Part shown: positions 22,301 through 32,661 of the stretch, one piece after another
Layout: every line of letters starts with the position of its first letter
Position numbering within the stretch: the first letter of the stretch is position 1
DNA from: Hirudo medicinalis
Taxonomy: Eukaryota > Annelida > Clitellata > Hirudinida > Hirudinidae
Assembly (NCBI GenBank): GCA_011800805.1
Contig: MPNW01000336.1
Location: forward strand, 1 to 32,661
DNA: 32,661 nucleotides
Direction: 5' to 3'
Notes under the pieces: model-generated
Databases searched by the model: none
What the model saw: the letters and a program-made list of their open reading frames with translations, nothing else
Told to the model about the DNA's origin: nothing
Made by a program: the position numbers and the translations under genes

Positions 22301-25300
22301 CTGGTAAGAAGATCTGCCCTGAAATTTCCAGTTTTTTTAATGTTTGTAAACCCAGTTTTGGAGAGTCTGATATGTAAATGTTTGACTAATGACATAAATA
22401 TTTATTGTGATTATGATTTTTTTTAATTTAGAAATAATATTTAAATAGGAACGCATTGTTTGGCTTCTTGTGATTATTAGGGATTAATTATTTTCTTTGC
22501 AGTTGGTGGTTGGCCATGACTCACCAGTTCTGCAGGAAGGTGTTTCCATGGCAATATTTGATCCAGAGTCTCAAGGACATGGAGGGGAAATGGGATTCTG
22601 AATCATTATACAGGGAGGACGTGAGTGGATTGTTCTGAAGGGGGAGATTAATAGATTATTAATAAGTTAGGTTTAACATCTATTAATGTGCTGATGTCTT
22701 TAGCTGAAATTATTGAAGCAGAATAAATTAATTAGATCATGAATTGTCTCTTGATGAGTGAAAACATTGCCTGTGTAGGAGGAGATATTAGGAGAGTCAA
22801 TGGATCAATGTTGCAAGTTTCTGCTGAAGCTGATCGACCATAAAATCGAGATAACAACCGATGTGGCCGTTGATGTTGATGGTATCAAAGATGCACTCTC
22901 GTAAGTCGCGTTTTTAAATTACACACACTTTAGAGGATATTAAATTCAATTTATTTTAAATGATTCTAATCGCAATTTAAAAAAAAAATTTTAAGGGATT
23001 ATCAGTCATTTATTGGTAAGAAGAAAACAAGGTAGGAAAATAATTTTTTTTTAATTTCCATGTCTCCATAGATGCCTCGTGAAAATCCACAAGTCCAAAG
23101 TGTTTCAGAGATGTCTACCCTTTCACACTTCACTCAGATCTGACCTGACTAATCTCATCAAGGTTCGTTTGAACTTAAAACTTTGTATGAGATTAATGAA
23201 ATTAGGAAGAACTCATATTTTCATATACATATTCATATGTGTCATATATTTTATGCAAAACAGCAAATTTATGCTTCATCCTACGAGCATTTCCAGAAGA
23301 CCAAAAACATATCGGCTGAGGTTCGTTTTCATATTTCACTTTAGTATTAAGTATGTGCTTTTATCTGTTGTTTAAACTTTCTGATCTGAAAAAATATGAA
23401 TTAAAAAGACTGAAGAGTCGTTTTATATCAGCTGACGTGAATGTGTGCATAATCATGATGATAGTTGCACTAAGAAGAGCTAAAATGGAATGATTCTAAT
23501 AATTCAAGGCAATAAAATTTTCCAATTTCAAAATACTGTCATTGTGTGAGGTGTGATTTGATTCCTGTAAATGTCTGCCTTTCATGTTAATCCTCATCAT
23601 TTTCAGGATCAGGACCTCATAAAACGCTACACCCAAATCATCACCAGCATCATATTCACTCTCATTGTAGGCAAAGAGGCCTACAACTCCATTTTTGAAA
23701 GGCACATAATTTTTAAGCATTATTTATTGATGTTTCAAAAGTAACAAAAAAAAATTAACTCCATTGTGTCCTGGCAGTGCTGCCAACGTGAATTTCTTCA
23801 AGTTTGCATACAAGGAGACTCATTCGCTGGTTAGTCCACATTTCACTGATACTCATAATGTGTATCTTGTGTGATGTGTGCAATAGTATGGTACGACAGC
23901 TATTCTCACAATCTTAACATGTATTTATTCTTGTAAAACCATTCATTACATGATTTTAAGAAGTTTCTTAAACCCAGTTAATGGTACTTTTTTGTTTTTA
24001 TTATTAATAAATTTGCTTAGAATTACAGGTAAACAACCAAATGCTTCAGAAATGAATGTAGTCATACTCTACTAAATTTTGGTAACTAATTACGAAAATG
24101 ATGTTTAAAATTGTTAATTGGCTCTAGTTTTCAAGATATGCAATCATTTAGTGTAATGCATCATACTATGATATAAGAAATATGATTCATACATAAGAGA
24201 GTCATTAAAGCCTGGGGGGAAAATGTATGGCATCCACCACTTGTTGAATCTAGCAAGATTCGGTTACCACCTTTAAACATTAAGCCAGGTCTGATGAAGA
24301 CTTTTTGTCAAAGCCATTGACAAAACACAATCAGCTTTCAAGTACCTCCATGAAACGTTTCCAAGATTAAGTGAACTTCTTGGAGGTGATGCATTTAACT
24401 TATGATGCATGTACTTATTGGCAAAGAAAAGGCAGCATGGAAAGCCTTTCAGTCGCTAGTAACTAATTTTCTTAGAAACATTAGGACAGCCAACTATTTT
24501 GGTGGTTTTTTGCACTCACATCTAGAATTTTTTCCACCAAACTGTGGAGCCGCGAGCGATGATCATGGCAAGAAATTTCACCATGACATTGTAAGAATGG
24601 AAAATCGATATCAGGGCAAATGGAGCCCATCAATGCTTGCAGACTATTGCTGGACTCTGGCTAGAGATGCTCCATTTTATGAATACAAAAAACACGCCAA
24701 TCAAGTTGATACTCAATTGGGCTAAAATATGTTCAAAATAATTCTTTGCTTTTGTTTTGAGTAAATCTCAATCACACTATCCTTTTGTTGATTTATTATC
24801 ATGTTTGACAACCTTAAAACACATGAAAATATCGAGGATTACAATTTATAATTTGAACTCTACAATCTGCATTGTGAACACAAAAAGTAAAATTTAAAAC
24901 ATTGAATATCTTAAAAGCAATAGCCAATCAAATGTGTTGAATGTCATATATTCAGTACATCAAAATATTTAAGAAATAGTAAACTAATTCATTAAACTCC
25001 CTATTTGTTAAGTTATTATAATTATGGTTTAAATAATTATTTGTAATTATATTTATCGATTATATAATTGATTATTTATTTTTTATTATAATTAGGATTA
25101 TTTATTTTGTATGGATTTTATTATTTCTTCATTTCTGCTTTGTGTCCTCTCTATTGTTCATACTCCTATTATAGTTGAGCGCCAACCTGATCACAGATCT
25201 GGAGGAATTGCTGCAACTCCACCAGCAAGATTGGGAGAAGATGGAGTACAGTGGTGAGAATTACGACTCATGCATGCCCGTGTTCCAATTGTTTCTGGTC

Positions 25301-26688
25301 GTTAGAAGGTTCTACAGCCTTGAGAGGCATCTCTCTCCAAGGTATCATGTTGTTTGTTGGTGTTCTTGTCATTGCCCTTTCATTTGTCTCTCGAAGTTGT
25401 TTGAGCATCTCAAGTGATGTTAATTTGCTTCCAGCGACGTTTCCAAGCTGATGCCTATGAATTACAATGAATGCTTCAAAGCCTATGTCAACCAGTGGAT
25501 TTCCATCGTTGATATCCTCCTCACTAAGAGATTGCAGTTCATTCACCAACTTGATGTTGGCTTTTTTAATAATTAACAATAATTATGTCATTGATAATAT
25601 TTCAATGTCATCATATTTTAAAGGTATTTTAAAAGTAGACGTAACAGGGCTTTGAATATGGTAATGTGATGATTTGAAAGTGTTAGACATAACAAGGGAA
25701 TCACCTAAAGTATTGACTTCAAAATTTATTTTGGAGTATTTGATGTATTGATGATCAGTTACATCTGAAACAATAATTTTGGAATTTTAATTGAAAAGTA
25801 ATTGATGATTTTTTTCTGATGTTGTTAAAAAGGTTTTGTAAAATGAATTTAATGTTTATGAATTAAAGCAGGTTGAAAGTGTTGAAGGGGATGTGGCTCA
25901 GAGCAGCCTGCCAACTGATGTTGCTTACTGCTTTGGACAAGTAAGAATGCAGCAGTGATATAGTCTCATTCCATCACTCAAAATCCATATATTGCAGGTT
26001 GTGAACTTTTGGTTCAACCTAAGATGGTCTGATGATGCCACTTCTGTTCCTCAACACTCTTTTACATACAGATTTGTTAAAGTCAGTTATGAATATTTAA
26101 TGATCCATTTCATAATCTTATGACTCATTGTGTTTTCGTAAGCTAATATTTTTTTTTTTGGGTTGTTTATTATATTCTTTGAGTCTAAGTATGGATCCTC
26201 CTTTATTATTAATAGATTTTGAGTGAAGGAGCTCTGGAGGTAATGGAGATGATGAATGAGAAGTTGAAGAAGATGGGATATTATGATGAAGTTGGTCAGT
26301 TTGACATTTCAAAAGAGGTTAATACTTGAATACTTACAGAAATTTGTTAATCATTAGAATTTGTTCTTTGGTCGATAAAAAAATTGATTTAAGCGAGATT
26401 GCTGATGGCAATTGGAAACTTTTCAAGCATATCTTTTACAGTTGCTAACCGTGATTGTTTAATTTCCAGTTATGCATAACCATCAACAACATGGAACAAA
26501 TCAGGACAGCCTATTTGTCAGCTGCCCAGTCGCTCAATCAACCGGGACGAAACCAAATTCGAAGCAGTGAAAGTGTGGAAGAGACATTTGTGGATCAAAG
26601 GCAGTCAATAGTTGAAGAGCTTATCAATACCACTGATGGAAACCTTACTAAGCACATCAAAATGGTCACCGACAAAGTTGCCGACAAG
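19388..26688 (+). CDS. BAIAP3: BAIAP3/Munc13-4-like (unc-13-4 type) C2 and MUN domain protein, 3' part beyond the window
   Basis: Exons: 19388-19545, 19610-19711, 19779-19862, 20166-20333, 20517-20583, 20680-20866, 20937-20981, 21365-21530, 21764-21966, 22200-22303, 22503-22620, 22779-22900, 23072-23162, 23264-23320, 23607-23701, 23778-23829, 25175-25341, 25435-25555, 25872-25940, 25998-26081, 26216-26317, 26470-26688. An N-terminal helical region (FERLYAEALYTIKHKIGK) precedes the first C2 domain: LEVTVAEARKLEAKDADGFS, DPYCMLGI, WNEKFRF, DKLHLDVWDRDDD, then KGLGRYFKQIAQSAR and DDFMGTLEIPL. The Ca2+-binding Asp residues are present. The MUN region follows (GELSREAKTILHQHAIQGDI, ANVNFFKFAYKE, DVAYCFGQ, LCITINNMEQIR). 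The family primes dense-core or lysosome-related vesicles for SNARE-dependent exocytosis. The rest of the MUN/MHD2 region and C2B are not in the window. The 21764 exon has a one-base frame break. Confidence 0.92.
21284..21363 (+). repeat. Two tandem 40-bp copies ending at a splice acceptor
   Basis: CCAAATGGTTGTAATTATAA at 21284 repeats as CCAAATGCTTGTAATTATAA at 21324. The remaining 20 bases of each unit are also similar (ATAATGTTAACCA against ATAATATTAACCA). The second unit provides most of the acceptor of the exon at 21365. Confidence 0.75.
24210..24725 (+). pseudogene. Relic of a repetitive arthropod element ORF (FHxDI...GKWSPSMLADYCW family)
   Basis: In the intron between exons 23778 and 25175 the plus frames read WHPPLVESSKIRLPPLNIK and PGLMKT, then after a frameshift VKAIDKTQSAFKYLHETFPR. 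After a gap they continue from 24402: KEKAAWKAFQSLVTNFL, FLHSHLEFFPPNCGAASDD, HGKKFHHDI, YQGKWSPSMLADYCWTL, to a stop. I recognise this as an ORF recurring in many copies in arthropod assemblies, where the parts appear fused in one frame. Here the middle is deleted, so it is not functional. I do not know the element class. Confidence 0.75.
24726..25174 (+). other. AT-rich intron sequence
   Basis: Remainder of the 1.35-kb intron. Nothing recognised beyond runs of A/T. Confidence 0.45.
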
Positions 26689-27169
26689 GTAAGAACGCTG
26701 ATACTTCAACTTCAAAACAGCACGTCCTTCAGAAAATTGTTTGAATACCAAAGTCCAAACAAATTACTGATGACCTTTCAATTGCACGAAAAATCATTTC
26801 AATTTTCTCAATGCTTGCTAGGCTGTGAAAATAATTAATTATCTTGACAGACCATAATCATTGCCTTCAATTAACTTTCATTGGTTATGTGAGTGTGGTT
26901 TCCAAAATAAGTTCTATATTTAGGACACATTTGAAATTTTTTTTAAATTTTTTAAAATTAATGAATAATTAAGTTTCGTATAGTCATTAATACACTTTTA
27001 GTTATGCATATCATTGGATTTCATTACAGCTTTTGACATTTTGGCTTCATCATGCCCCTCATGAACTCATGAATGAATGAGGTCTCAAATGTCATACAGA
27101 GTATTGGGTGATACTACACTTACACCCATTATTGAAATTAGTCTTATCAATTATTGATTAAGAAACTCC
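26689..27169 (+). other. Intron DNA between the last visible BAIAP3-like exon and the retrotransposon cluster
   Basis: The donor AAG|GTAAGA at 26689 is good, so splicing to a further exon is expected. None of the remaining MHD2 or C2B sequence was found before the window end. Confidence 0.5.
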
Positions 27170-30100
27170 AGGACTGTGGAGCTCCAGCAGGAAATCCTCA
27201 GAGGAGGCCTTAGGCATTTTGGCCTGATCTCCTGACACTCTCTGGGGTTGGACCACACCCGGTGATCAGCGGGTTGTCCCTGCTGGATTGTTAGCTTTCA
27301 CTGTCATGTACTCGTCCCCTAACACAGCCTTCCTTCTCTCAGTAGAAACTCTACTGCAGCTTCCTATATGCTGTTGGCTTTACAGTTGTCCAGATGTCCC
27401 TTCTGATGTCCCCGCTGTGGTGGACCCTCCATATGACTGACTCTCTAAGCTTCACCTTGACTTTGAAGTCTTACTTCCGGTTTTTCGTTGTCCAAATCCA
27501 GTGAGACGCTGACTCTGCCACCTCAGACAATTCTTTGAAGAAGTGTTTTGTCTGTTGGAAAGGCCTATCGCTCTGAAAAAGGTGTAAGTAAGCCATTGTG
27601 AGATCCAAGTATCGGTCGCTCTTCAAATCATTGCTAAGATCCATCCTATCTTCTCATGGGACCATCAATTCAACCAGTATGAAGGAGTCCTTCGCTGTTG
27701 ACAACAACACTAAGTCTGGCCGCTTGCCGCTCTCTTGCAGCATCTTGTGGCAGTGACTTTCTCCTTACAGGTCTGCTGCGACTTCCCAATCTATGGCTTT
27801 GGAAAGCAAGTCCCTTCTTCGGTTCTCGTTCTTTTTCTTGCAATGTTGTGACGAGCCCTCCCTTAAAAAGTATATTTTTCTAGCTGGCGCAGTTTCACGG
27901 GCATTTGTCTGGGAGCATGCCGTCTTTGCCGCCTCGAGCATGATCTGCAAGACTTGATTGTGTCGCCTTGTGTAGCGCCCATGGGCAAGGGCGTACGTGC
28001 ATGACGAGAGCACGTGCCGTAGTGACATCTGCAAAGTTTGCAGCTGGCGTCTCGGACTATCCGCCACTATCCGAAGGGAATACATCGTAAACCGATCTGA
28101 TCATGAATGCCAAACGGAGGAGAGACGTTCGCCAAATGTCTTTCCATGTGACGGATCTTTGGAGGACCTCATCCCATGTTGTCCACTGGGCTTGCTGGCT
28201 TTGTTGCACTACCAAAGCCATTCTTTCCGTTTCCATCTGTCTCCTTCTCTCTTGAATTATCATGGCTGCTTTGGTTGGTGCACTTGCTGTGGACCATCTC
28301 TCAAAGTGGTTCCATCCGACTCCATGACGGTCAACACGAATGGGCCCTCTTATTTCCTCAAAAGACAAAATTGCCTGTGACTTCTCGATCTCCTCTTGCG
28401 CTCTGTATTTCCGTCCAGAACGAAGTTGCGGCATGACTTAGCGGACTCTTCGCGGATTGTCTTTGGAGTTGTTGAACGACCATTGTGTTCTGAATTTGCT
28501 GATTTTGTATTCTTCAACAATGGACCTGAGCGGCAGCCTCAATCGTGCGCTCCTACTGTAGAGAGCGATCGACGATATTGATGGTGGCAACCCCAACCAC
28601 TTCCTTGTGCATTGATTGATTTTCCTCTCCACCGACGACAATCATATTTTGTATATGGTGAGTGGCCAGAGCAGCCTCGGCAAGAGAACGAATTGCGAAA
28701 GCCAGACTTTGAATTTGCCCTGAAGAGGCGTTCTGGCAATTGCATTCAGTCCATCCGACATTTTGCTAACTGTGGGAGCCTCTTGATTTTTGTCACGGAG
28801 CAACTCGTCAAAAACTCTTTCAAAGTTCTTTACTGGTTCTTCTGAGATAGTCGCTGTCCTTCGACTGTGAATTGTACTGCGAACTTTCCCCCTGGTTAGG
28901 GAGAGACTTCATGATTTCGCAAGTTTGAGAGCCATGCGGCACCAACTCGGGGAGTAGATCGTTGAGCTTGTCGAGGACTCTTTGGACGATCTGCTTCCTG
29001 TTTAAGACGATTGTGGTGTCGTCCACGAACGCCTTTATGGAAGGCATGTATACCCCTCTACCATGCTCGTCTCGGGAATTCCAACTCCTACTGCATTCAG
29101 AACAATTTGCATGGCAAGTACAAAGAGCGATGGAGAAATGGCACTTCCCATGGCTATGTCGACCTGCAGAGGAATCCAGCCTGTGGTGCATTCTTTCGTA
29201 GAAAAACGCATAACAAATCCATTGAAGTATTCTTGAAGCACTTCAATTACTACTCTAGGAACATGGTGAGCCTCTAGCATTTTCCAAAGGAGTTGAGGCA
29301 TCGATCCGTAGGCATTGGCTAGATCGAGCTAAACGACGTGTAAGCTGAGTTGGTTTCTTTTGCGTTTTGAATCGCCTCCCATATCATGGTGGTATTCTCT
29401 AAACAACCCGGCAGTCCTGGGACTCCTCCTTTTTGAACTGAAGTGTCAATGTACTTGTTTGCTGTCATGAAATCAGTGAGTCATGAGCTGTCATGAAATC
29501 TTGCGGCCAAACATGAGAAATAGATTTTGCCTTCCACATTCAATAACGAGATTGGTCGAAACTGATTCAGGATTCAGCACTTGGATTCCTTTTCCTTAGG
29601 GATATATACGCCTTCAGCTATTTTCCATTCACCATCACCTGAGGAAGTGGTCCAGGTAACCGGCTGTAACTGTATTTTAATATGGAGCAGTTTGAGGGTT
29701 CTCGGACATCTTTTATAAAGCAGATATGGAACTCCGTTGGGGCTGGGCGCGGAGCTTTTTCTTGCTTTTTTGACAATTCTTCTGACCTCCTCAATCGAAG
29801 GGGCTGCTAGGCTGAATGGACATGTAGGCAGAGGTGCCTCAGAAATCTCAGCTCTCTCTGGAAGCGACGTTGCAGAGAGCGTCGGTGTATGTCTTGATGA
29901 GGCAAGCCTCTAGCTCTGCTTGACTAACGGTTAGAGTTCCTGACTTCGGGGGTTCGAGCAAAGACCTCTCATATCGATAAGGGTCTCTAAAAAAAATTCC
30001 TGTCTTGCTCGTCTTCTCTCGTATGTCTTTTGTCTGGTCATTTCTGCTTTGGGAAGAATGTTGATTCTCCTCTTTATCTCTTTCCACAGGACCGAAAGAC

Positions 30101-30345
30101 CAACTCTTTCCACCTCTCTTTCCACCACCTTTTCCACCGACTACGAATGGCTTTCTTTTCAATCTTCAACTTTCTCAGCTCGAGTTGCCGTCTGAATTCT
30201 TTGGGCTTTGTGGGACGCAATCACTCGACAATCCTGAACTTCTCCAGGCAGGAAGCATAGATGAAGTCAGAGAAGGTCTTCATGGTACCTTCTTTTTTCA
30301 TCACTTTTTTGAGACCCGTGACGAGAGTGCCACCCAGTTCTTGCC
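27170..30345 (-). pseudogene. RLE-bearing non-LTR retrotransposon, near full length, with stops and frameshifts (copy A)
   Basis: Read from 30345 down, it starts with an N-terminal stretch containing YGKNWVALSSRV, then a basic segment and FFRDPYRYERSLLEPPKSG. RT motifs follow: SAPSPNGVPY, FRPISLLNV, LDLANAYGSMPQLLWKMLE, QVDIAMGSAISPSLF and AFVDDTT. A thumb-like region follows (RKWLGLPPS, SIVEEYKI, NHFERWSTAS, WKDIWRTSLLRL), then the zinc-finger-like segment VLSSC...HGRYTRRHNQVL. The restriction-like endonuclease core is KRPDLVLLS...FILVELMVP, and the tail ends SASHWIWTTKNRK and a stop near 27475. The 3' UTR is GC-rich and reaches about 27170. Stops (one after LMVP) and frameshifts make it inactive. 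The APE nuclease is absent, which with the RLE places it in the R2-type group. Confidence 0.88.
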
Positions 30346-31535
30346 ATACTTTTTATTTATTTCAACTAAAAAGAGGGTCACAAGTGACCACTAACACAAA
30401 TTGGAATAAGTTAATGTAAAGATATAGAGTGCATAGAAAATTGAAAATTTGTAGTCATTAAATTGTTAGATATTTAGTTGGATCAGTGTTGGAAATACAG
30501 ACTTTAAATCTAGTCTGGGTTGTGGAGCTGATAATATCTAGGGGCAGAGAGAATTCCAGGGTTTCACGATACAATTAATGAGGAAATGGAGATTGTGAGT
30601 GGTGGAGCATTTTTCTTGGCGTAGACGGAGGAGGGTATGACCACATGTGCGAGATAACATGAAAACGGGAAATTTTGGGATGGTGCAGTGAATGAAGTCG
30701 TGTAACATTTTGTGACAGAGGCATAAATCGTGGATGAGGCGAAGTGTGTTCGAGTGTCTTAAGTCCGAGTTTCTGAAGTCTGCTCCTGTAAGGAGCAATC
30801 CTGGAATGGCCCTTGTGAAAAATCTTTGTACACGTTCGACCTTTGTTATGAGCTGGAATTGATGGGGGCTCCAGACTGAGGAACAATATTCGAGGGTTAG
30901 CCGAACATAAGTGCAATATGCTCTGGTCAATATTCGCTTGTCTCTTGATCGAAAGCATTTGAGGATAACGTGTAGTCTGGTAAAGGCCTTGTGAATGATA
31001 TTGTTGATATGGGCTTTGAAAGTAAGTTTGCTATCAATGAGGACACCAAGGTCACGTATATTATCGTGAGAGGATTATGTATTTGTTGGGCGTGGTGTTG
31101 TTCAAAAGGTTGTTTTGATGGAAGCTTGGAGGCATTTGTCTGGGGCTAATGTAATTGCCATTTTTCACCCCATAACACCAACCTGTCAATAGCAGTTTGT
31201 AAGGAAGAGTTGTGGGGAGATGATGCTGTTGAGTAGAGCTTGATGTCATCTGCGAATAATTTGTATTTGACAGACTTGTCTGTAAATGCGTCCACAACAT
31301 CATTTATGTAAATAAGGAAAAGGGCCCAGCACACTCCCTTGAGGCACACCACTTGCATGTCTTTGCTCGGGGGAAACTTGATCCTTTGCCTGACTGGGTC
31401 TGATGCCATAAGAGAAGCTCGAATGTGTGTCTGTATGTGTTAGCTAATGTCCATTTCGTTACTAGATTAGGACGGGGACAACAGTGAAGAACAGCTATGA
31501 CAACACAGATCACTGAAAAAAATCAAGCTTTCTTT
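30346..31535 (-). pseudogene. CR1/Jockey-like non-LTR retrotransposon fragment (RT to C-terminus)
   Basis: Minus-strand frames: ALFLIYINDVVDAFTDKS then YKLFADDIKLYSTAS (the catalytic FADD, about 31240-31340), AIDRLVLWGEKWQLH, RDLGVLIDSKLTF near 31040 and LTRAYCTYVRLTLEYCSSVW near 30920. The C-terminal part ends about 30540 with KPWNSL. At its 3' side (30346-30360) the minus strand reads AATAAATAAAAA, fitting a short A-rich tail. It abuts the N-terminal end of the RLE element. At least two frameshifts are present. Confidence 0.82.
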
Positions 31536-31556
31536 AAAACAGGTTGCTACTTTTTT

Positions 31557-32290
31557 CTTGGATCCAGCGATATATGAGATCTATGCTAGCATAACTGCTG
31601 AGCTCTCAAATCCACTGACTTTATTTGAAGCTTCAACCTGATATGGTGTCTGAAGAGATCTTGTTATTGCATCTAGCCTATGTCCACTCTCCTGAATCAC
31701 CTGGGGATAGTGTCTCATTCCTCCGATGTCGGCTGCGGTCGACCAATCGTTTGCGTTCTCTAGATCTCTCCTTGGAGTTTTGCACTTATTCGTGGCATAC
31801 TGTGATGCGCTTTCTCGCAGAAAGTACATCCTCCTTTGTGGGACGGATTCGCGAGCATTTGCCTTTGAACTGGCTGCTTCCATTGCTTCGACCACTATTT
31901 TCAGCACTTGGTTGTGCCGGCATGTGCACTTATCTTGCGCCAAGGCATATTTACAGCTTGAAAGGACACGCCGAAGCTTCTGGACCTCTCCACAAAGCGC
32001 ACATCTGGTATCTTCTACCATTACGCATTTCCGCAGGTTGTCACGAGAAGGCAATTGGTCTTATAGGTTGACCTGATCACAAAAGGTAACCAGAGAGGTG
32101 GCATGCTCCATAGATCGCTCCTTGAGATTGATTGCAAATTTTCCCTCGTGTTAGGGTTAGACTCCTGGATTTCGCAGGTTTTTTGAAGGCCATTCTAAAC
32201 CATTCGTGCAAATAATTCATTTTGTCCAGGCTCCTCTGAACTGTCTGCTTACTGTTCATTAATAATGTATTGTCATCCATGAACGCCTTA
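31557..32290 (-). pseudogene. Second RLE-type retrotransposon copy, internally deleted (copy B)
   Basis: From 32280 the minus strand reads DDNTLLMNSKQTVQRSLDKM, parallel to VDDTTIVLNRKQIVQRVLDK in copy A, just after the RT catalytic aspartates. It then jumps to the zinc-finger region: CALCGEVQKLRRVLSSCKYA, CRHNQVLKIVVEA and NDWSTAADI (32054-31700). The thumb and linker present in copy A (RKWLG to WKDIW) are missing. So it is the same family but a different copy, with a roughly 1-kb internal deletion. Confidence 0.82.
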
Positions 32291-32319
32291 GTAAAATGTC
32301 AGGTCCTAACTCCTCCTGT

Positions 32320-32661
32320 CGGGAAACTATCTTGTTTCGTCGTTAATGATCGAAAACCAACTCGTTTTTCAAAATAAAAATATATTGGAAGCAAAGAAAA
32401 CAACGGCAAAACAATAAGCAGATCGCAACTAAAGTAAACTGATCGAATTTCGACGCACACCGCTCGCACACTCGCTAATACAACTATCGTCTGCCTTCGC
32501 GCGCTCACTCGACACCAATATCACCACGATCTCAACAGCTCGACTCCAATCACTCTCAACAACTCTCACTCTCAACTCCAATCGAACAGCTCCAACAACT
32601 CTCGCTCTCAACTCCAACAAACTCTAAGCGCTCATACACTCCCTAATCGCTCTAACACGCT
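32320..32661. repeat. CT-rich, loosely tandem repetitive DNA
   Basis: From about 32530 the words CAACAACTCTC and CTCTCAACTCCAA recur several times with variation (for example 32557-32579 and 32594-32616), giving a strongly strand-biased C/T/A sequence. The start near 32318 (TGTCGGGAAACT) and the AAAATAAA at 32371 could belong to an LTR or satellite. The window ends before this can be tested. Confidence 0.5.

Noticed and set aside
27698..28845. Several plus-strand frames of 60-127 codons
   Set aside because: All are shadows of the minus-strand RLE retrotransposon, which carries the RT and endonuclease motifs.
31625..32076. Plus-strand frames of 148 and 116 codons
   Set aside because: Antisense to the zinc-finger region of RLE copy B; no independent similarity.
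1..32661. CRISPR arrays, bacterial operons, tRNA and rRNA genes
   Set aside because: No regularly spaced repeats, no cloverleaf-forming sequence with A and B boxes and no rRNA-like sequence was seen. The gene structures are eukaryotic.

Overview
The window is animal nuclear DNA: AT-rich, with no operons, genes split into short exons by GT-AG introns, and many decayed class I and class II transposons. The gene set is a chymotrypsin-like protease, an RSPH1-type MORN protein, a sugar porter of the Tret1/GLUT8 group and a BAIAP3/Munc13-4-type protein. Together with short introns and the kinds of elements present, this suggests a protostome invertebrate, most likely an arthropod. That assignment is an inference; nothing here fixes the species.

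Layout. 1-1,980: intergenic DNA with an internally deleted hAT element (499-1476). 1,985-3,436 (minus): a complete six-exon secreted chymotrypsin-like serine protease of about 272 residues. 3,969-4,530: a retrotransposon C-terminal fragment between 22-bp direct repeats. 5,056-5,218: a MITE. 5,477-10,238 (plus), with a possible tail to 11,231: an RSPH1-like gene, the cilium/flagellum radial-spoke MORN protein. Its 3.9-kb intron holds an L2/CR1-like retrotransposon and a hAT element that itself carries a second L2/CR1-like tail. 11,595-13,301: an element with long terminal inverted repeats. 14,266-14,523 (minus): another non-LTR C-terminal fragment. 14,680-16,727 (plus): a complete four-exon, 459-residue sugar transporter. 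17,019-17,538: a hAT relic with a perfect 8-bp target-site duplication. 18,658/19,388-26,688 (plus): at least 20 exons of a BAIAP3/unc-13-4-type gene, which runs on past the window. 27,170-32,290 (minus): retrotransposons lying in, or truncating, the 3' part of that gene. They are a nearly full-length but broken RLE-type non-LTR element, a CR1-like RT fragment and a second, shorter RLE-type copy. 32,320-32,661: CT-rich repetitive DNA.

The four host genes are unrelated in function: digestion or extracellular proteolysis, axoneme, sugar uptake and vesicle priming. Their adjacency looks incidental. I rebuilt exon structures by hand from reading-frame continuity and splice dinucleotides. Phases agree at nearly every junction, which is the main support for the models. 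There is one frame break in the BAIAP3 C2 exon, probably a missing G in the sequence. I found no convincing new system. The most novel-looking items are the long-TIR element, the nested elements in the RSPH1 intron, and an apparent GC-AG intron and a 40-bp tandem duplication at exon edges in the BAIAP3-like gene.
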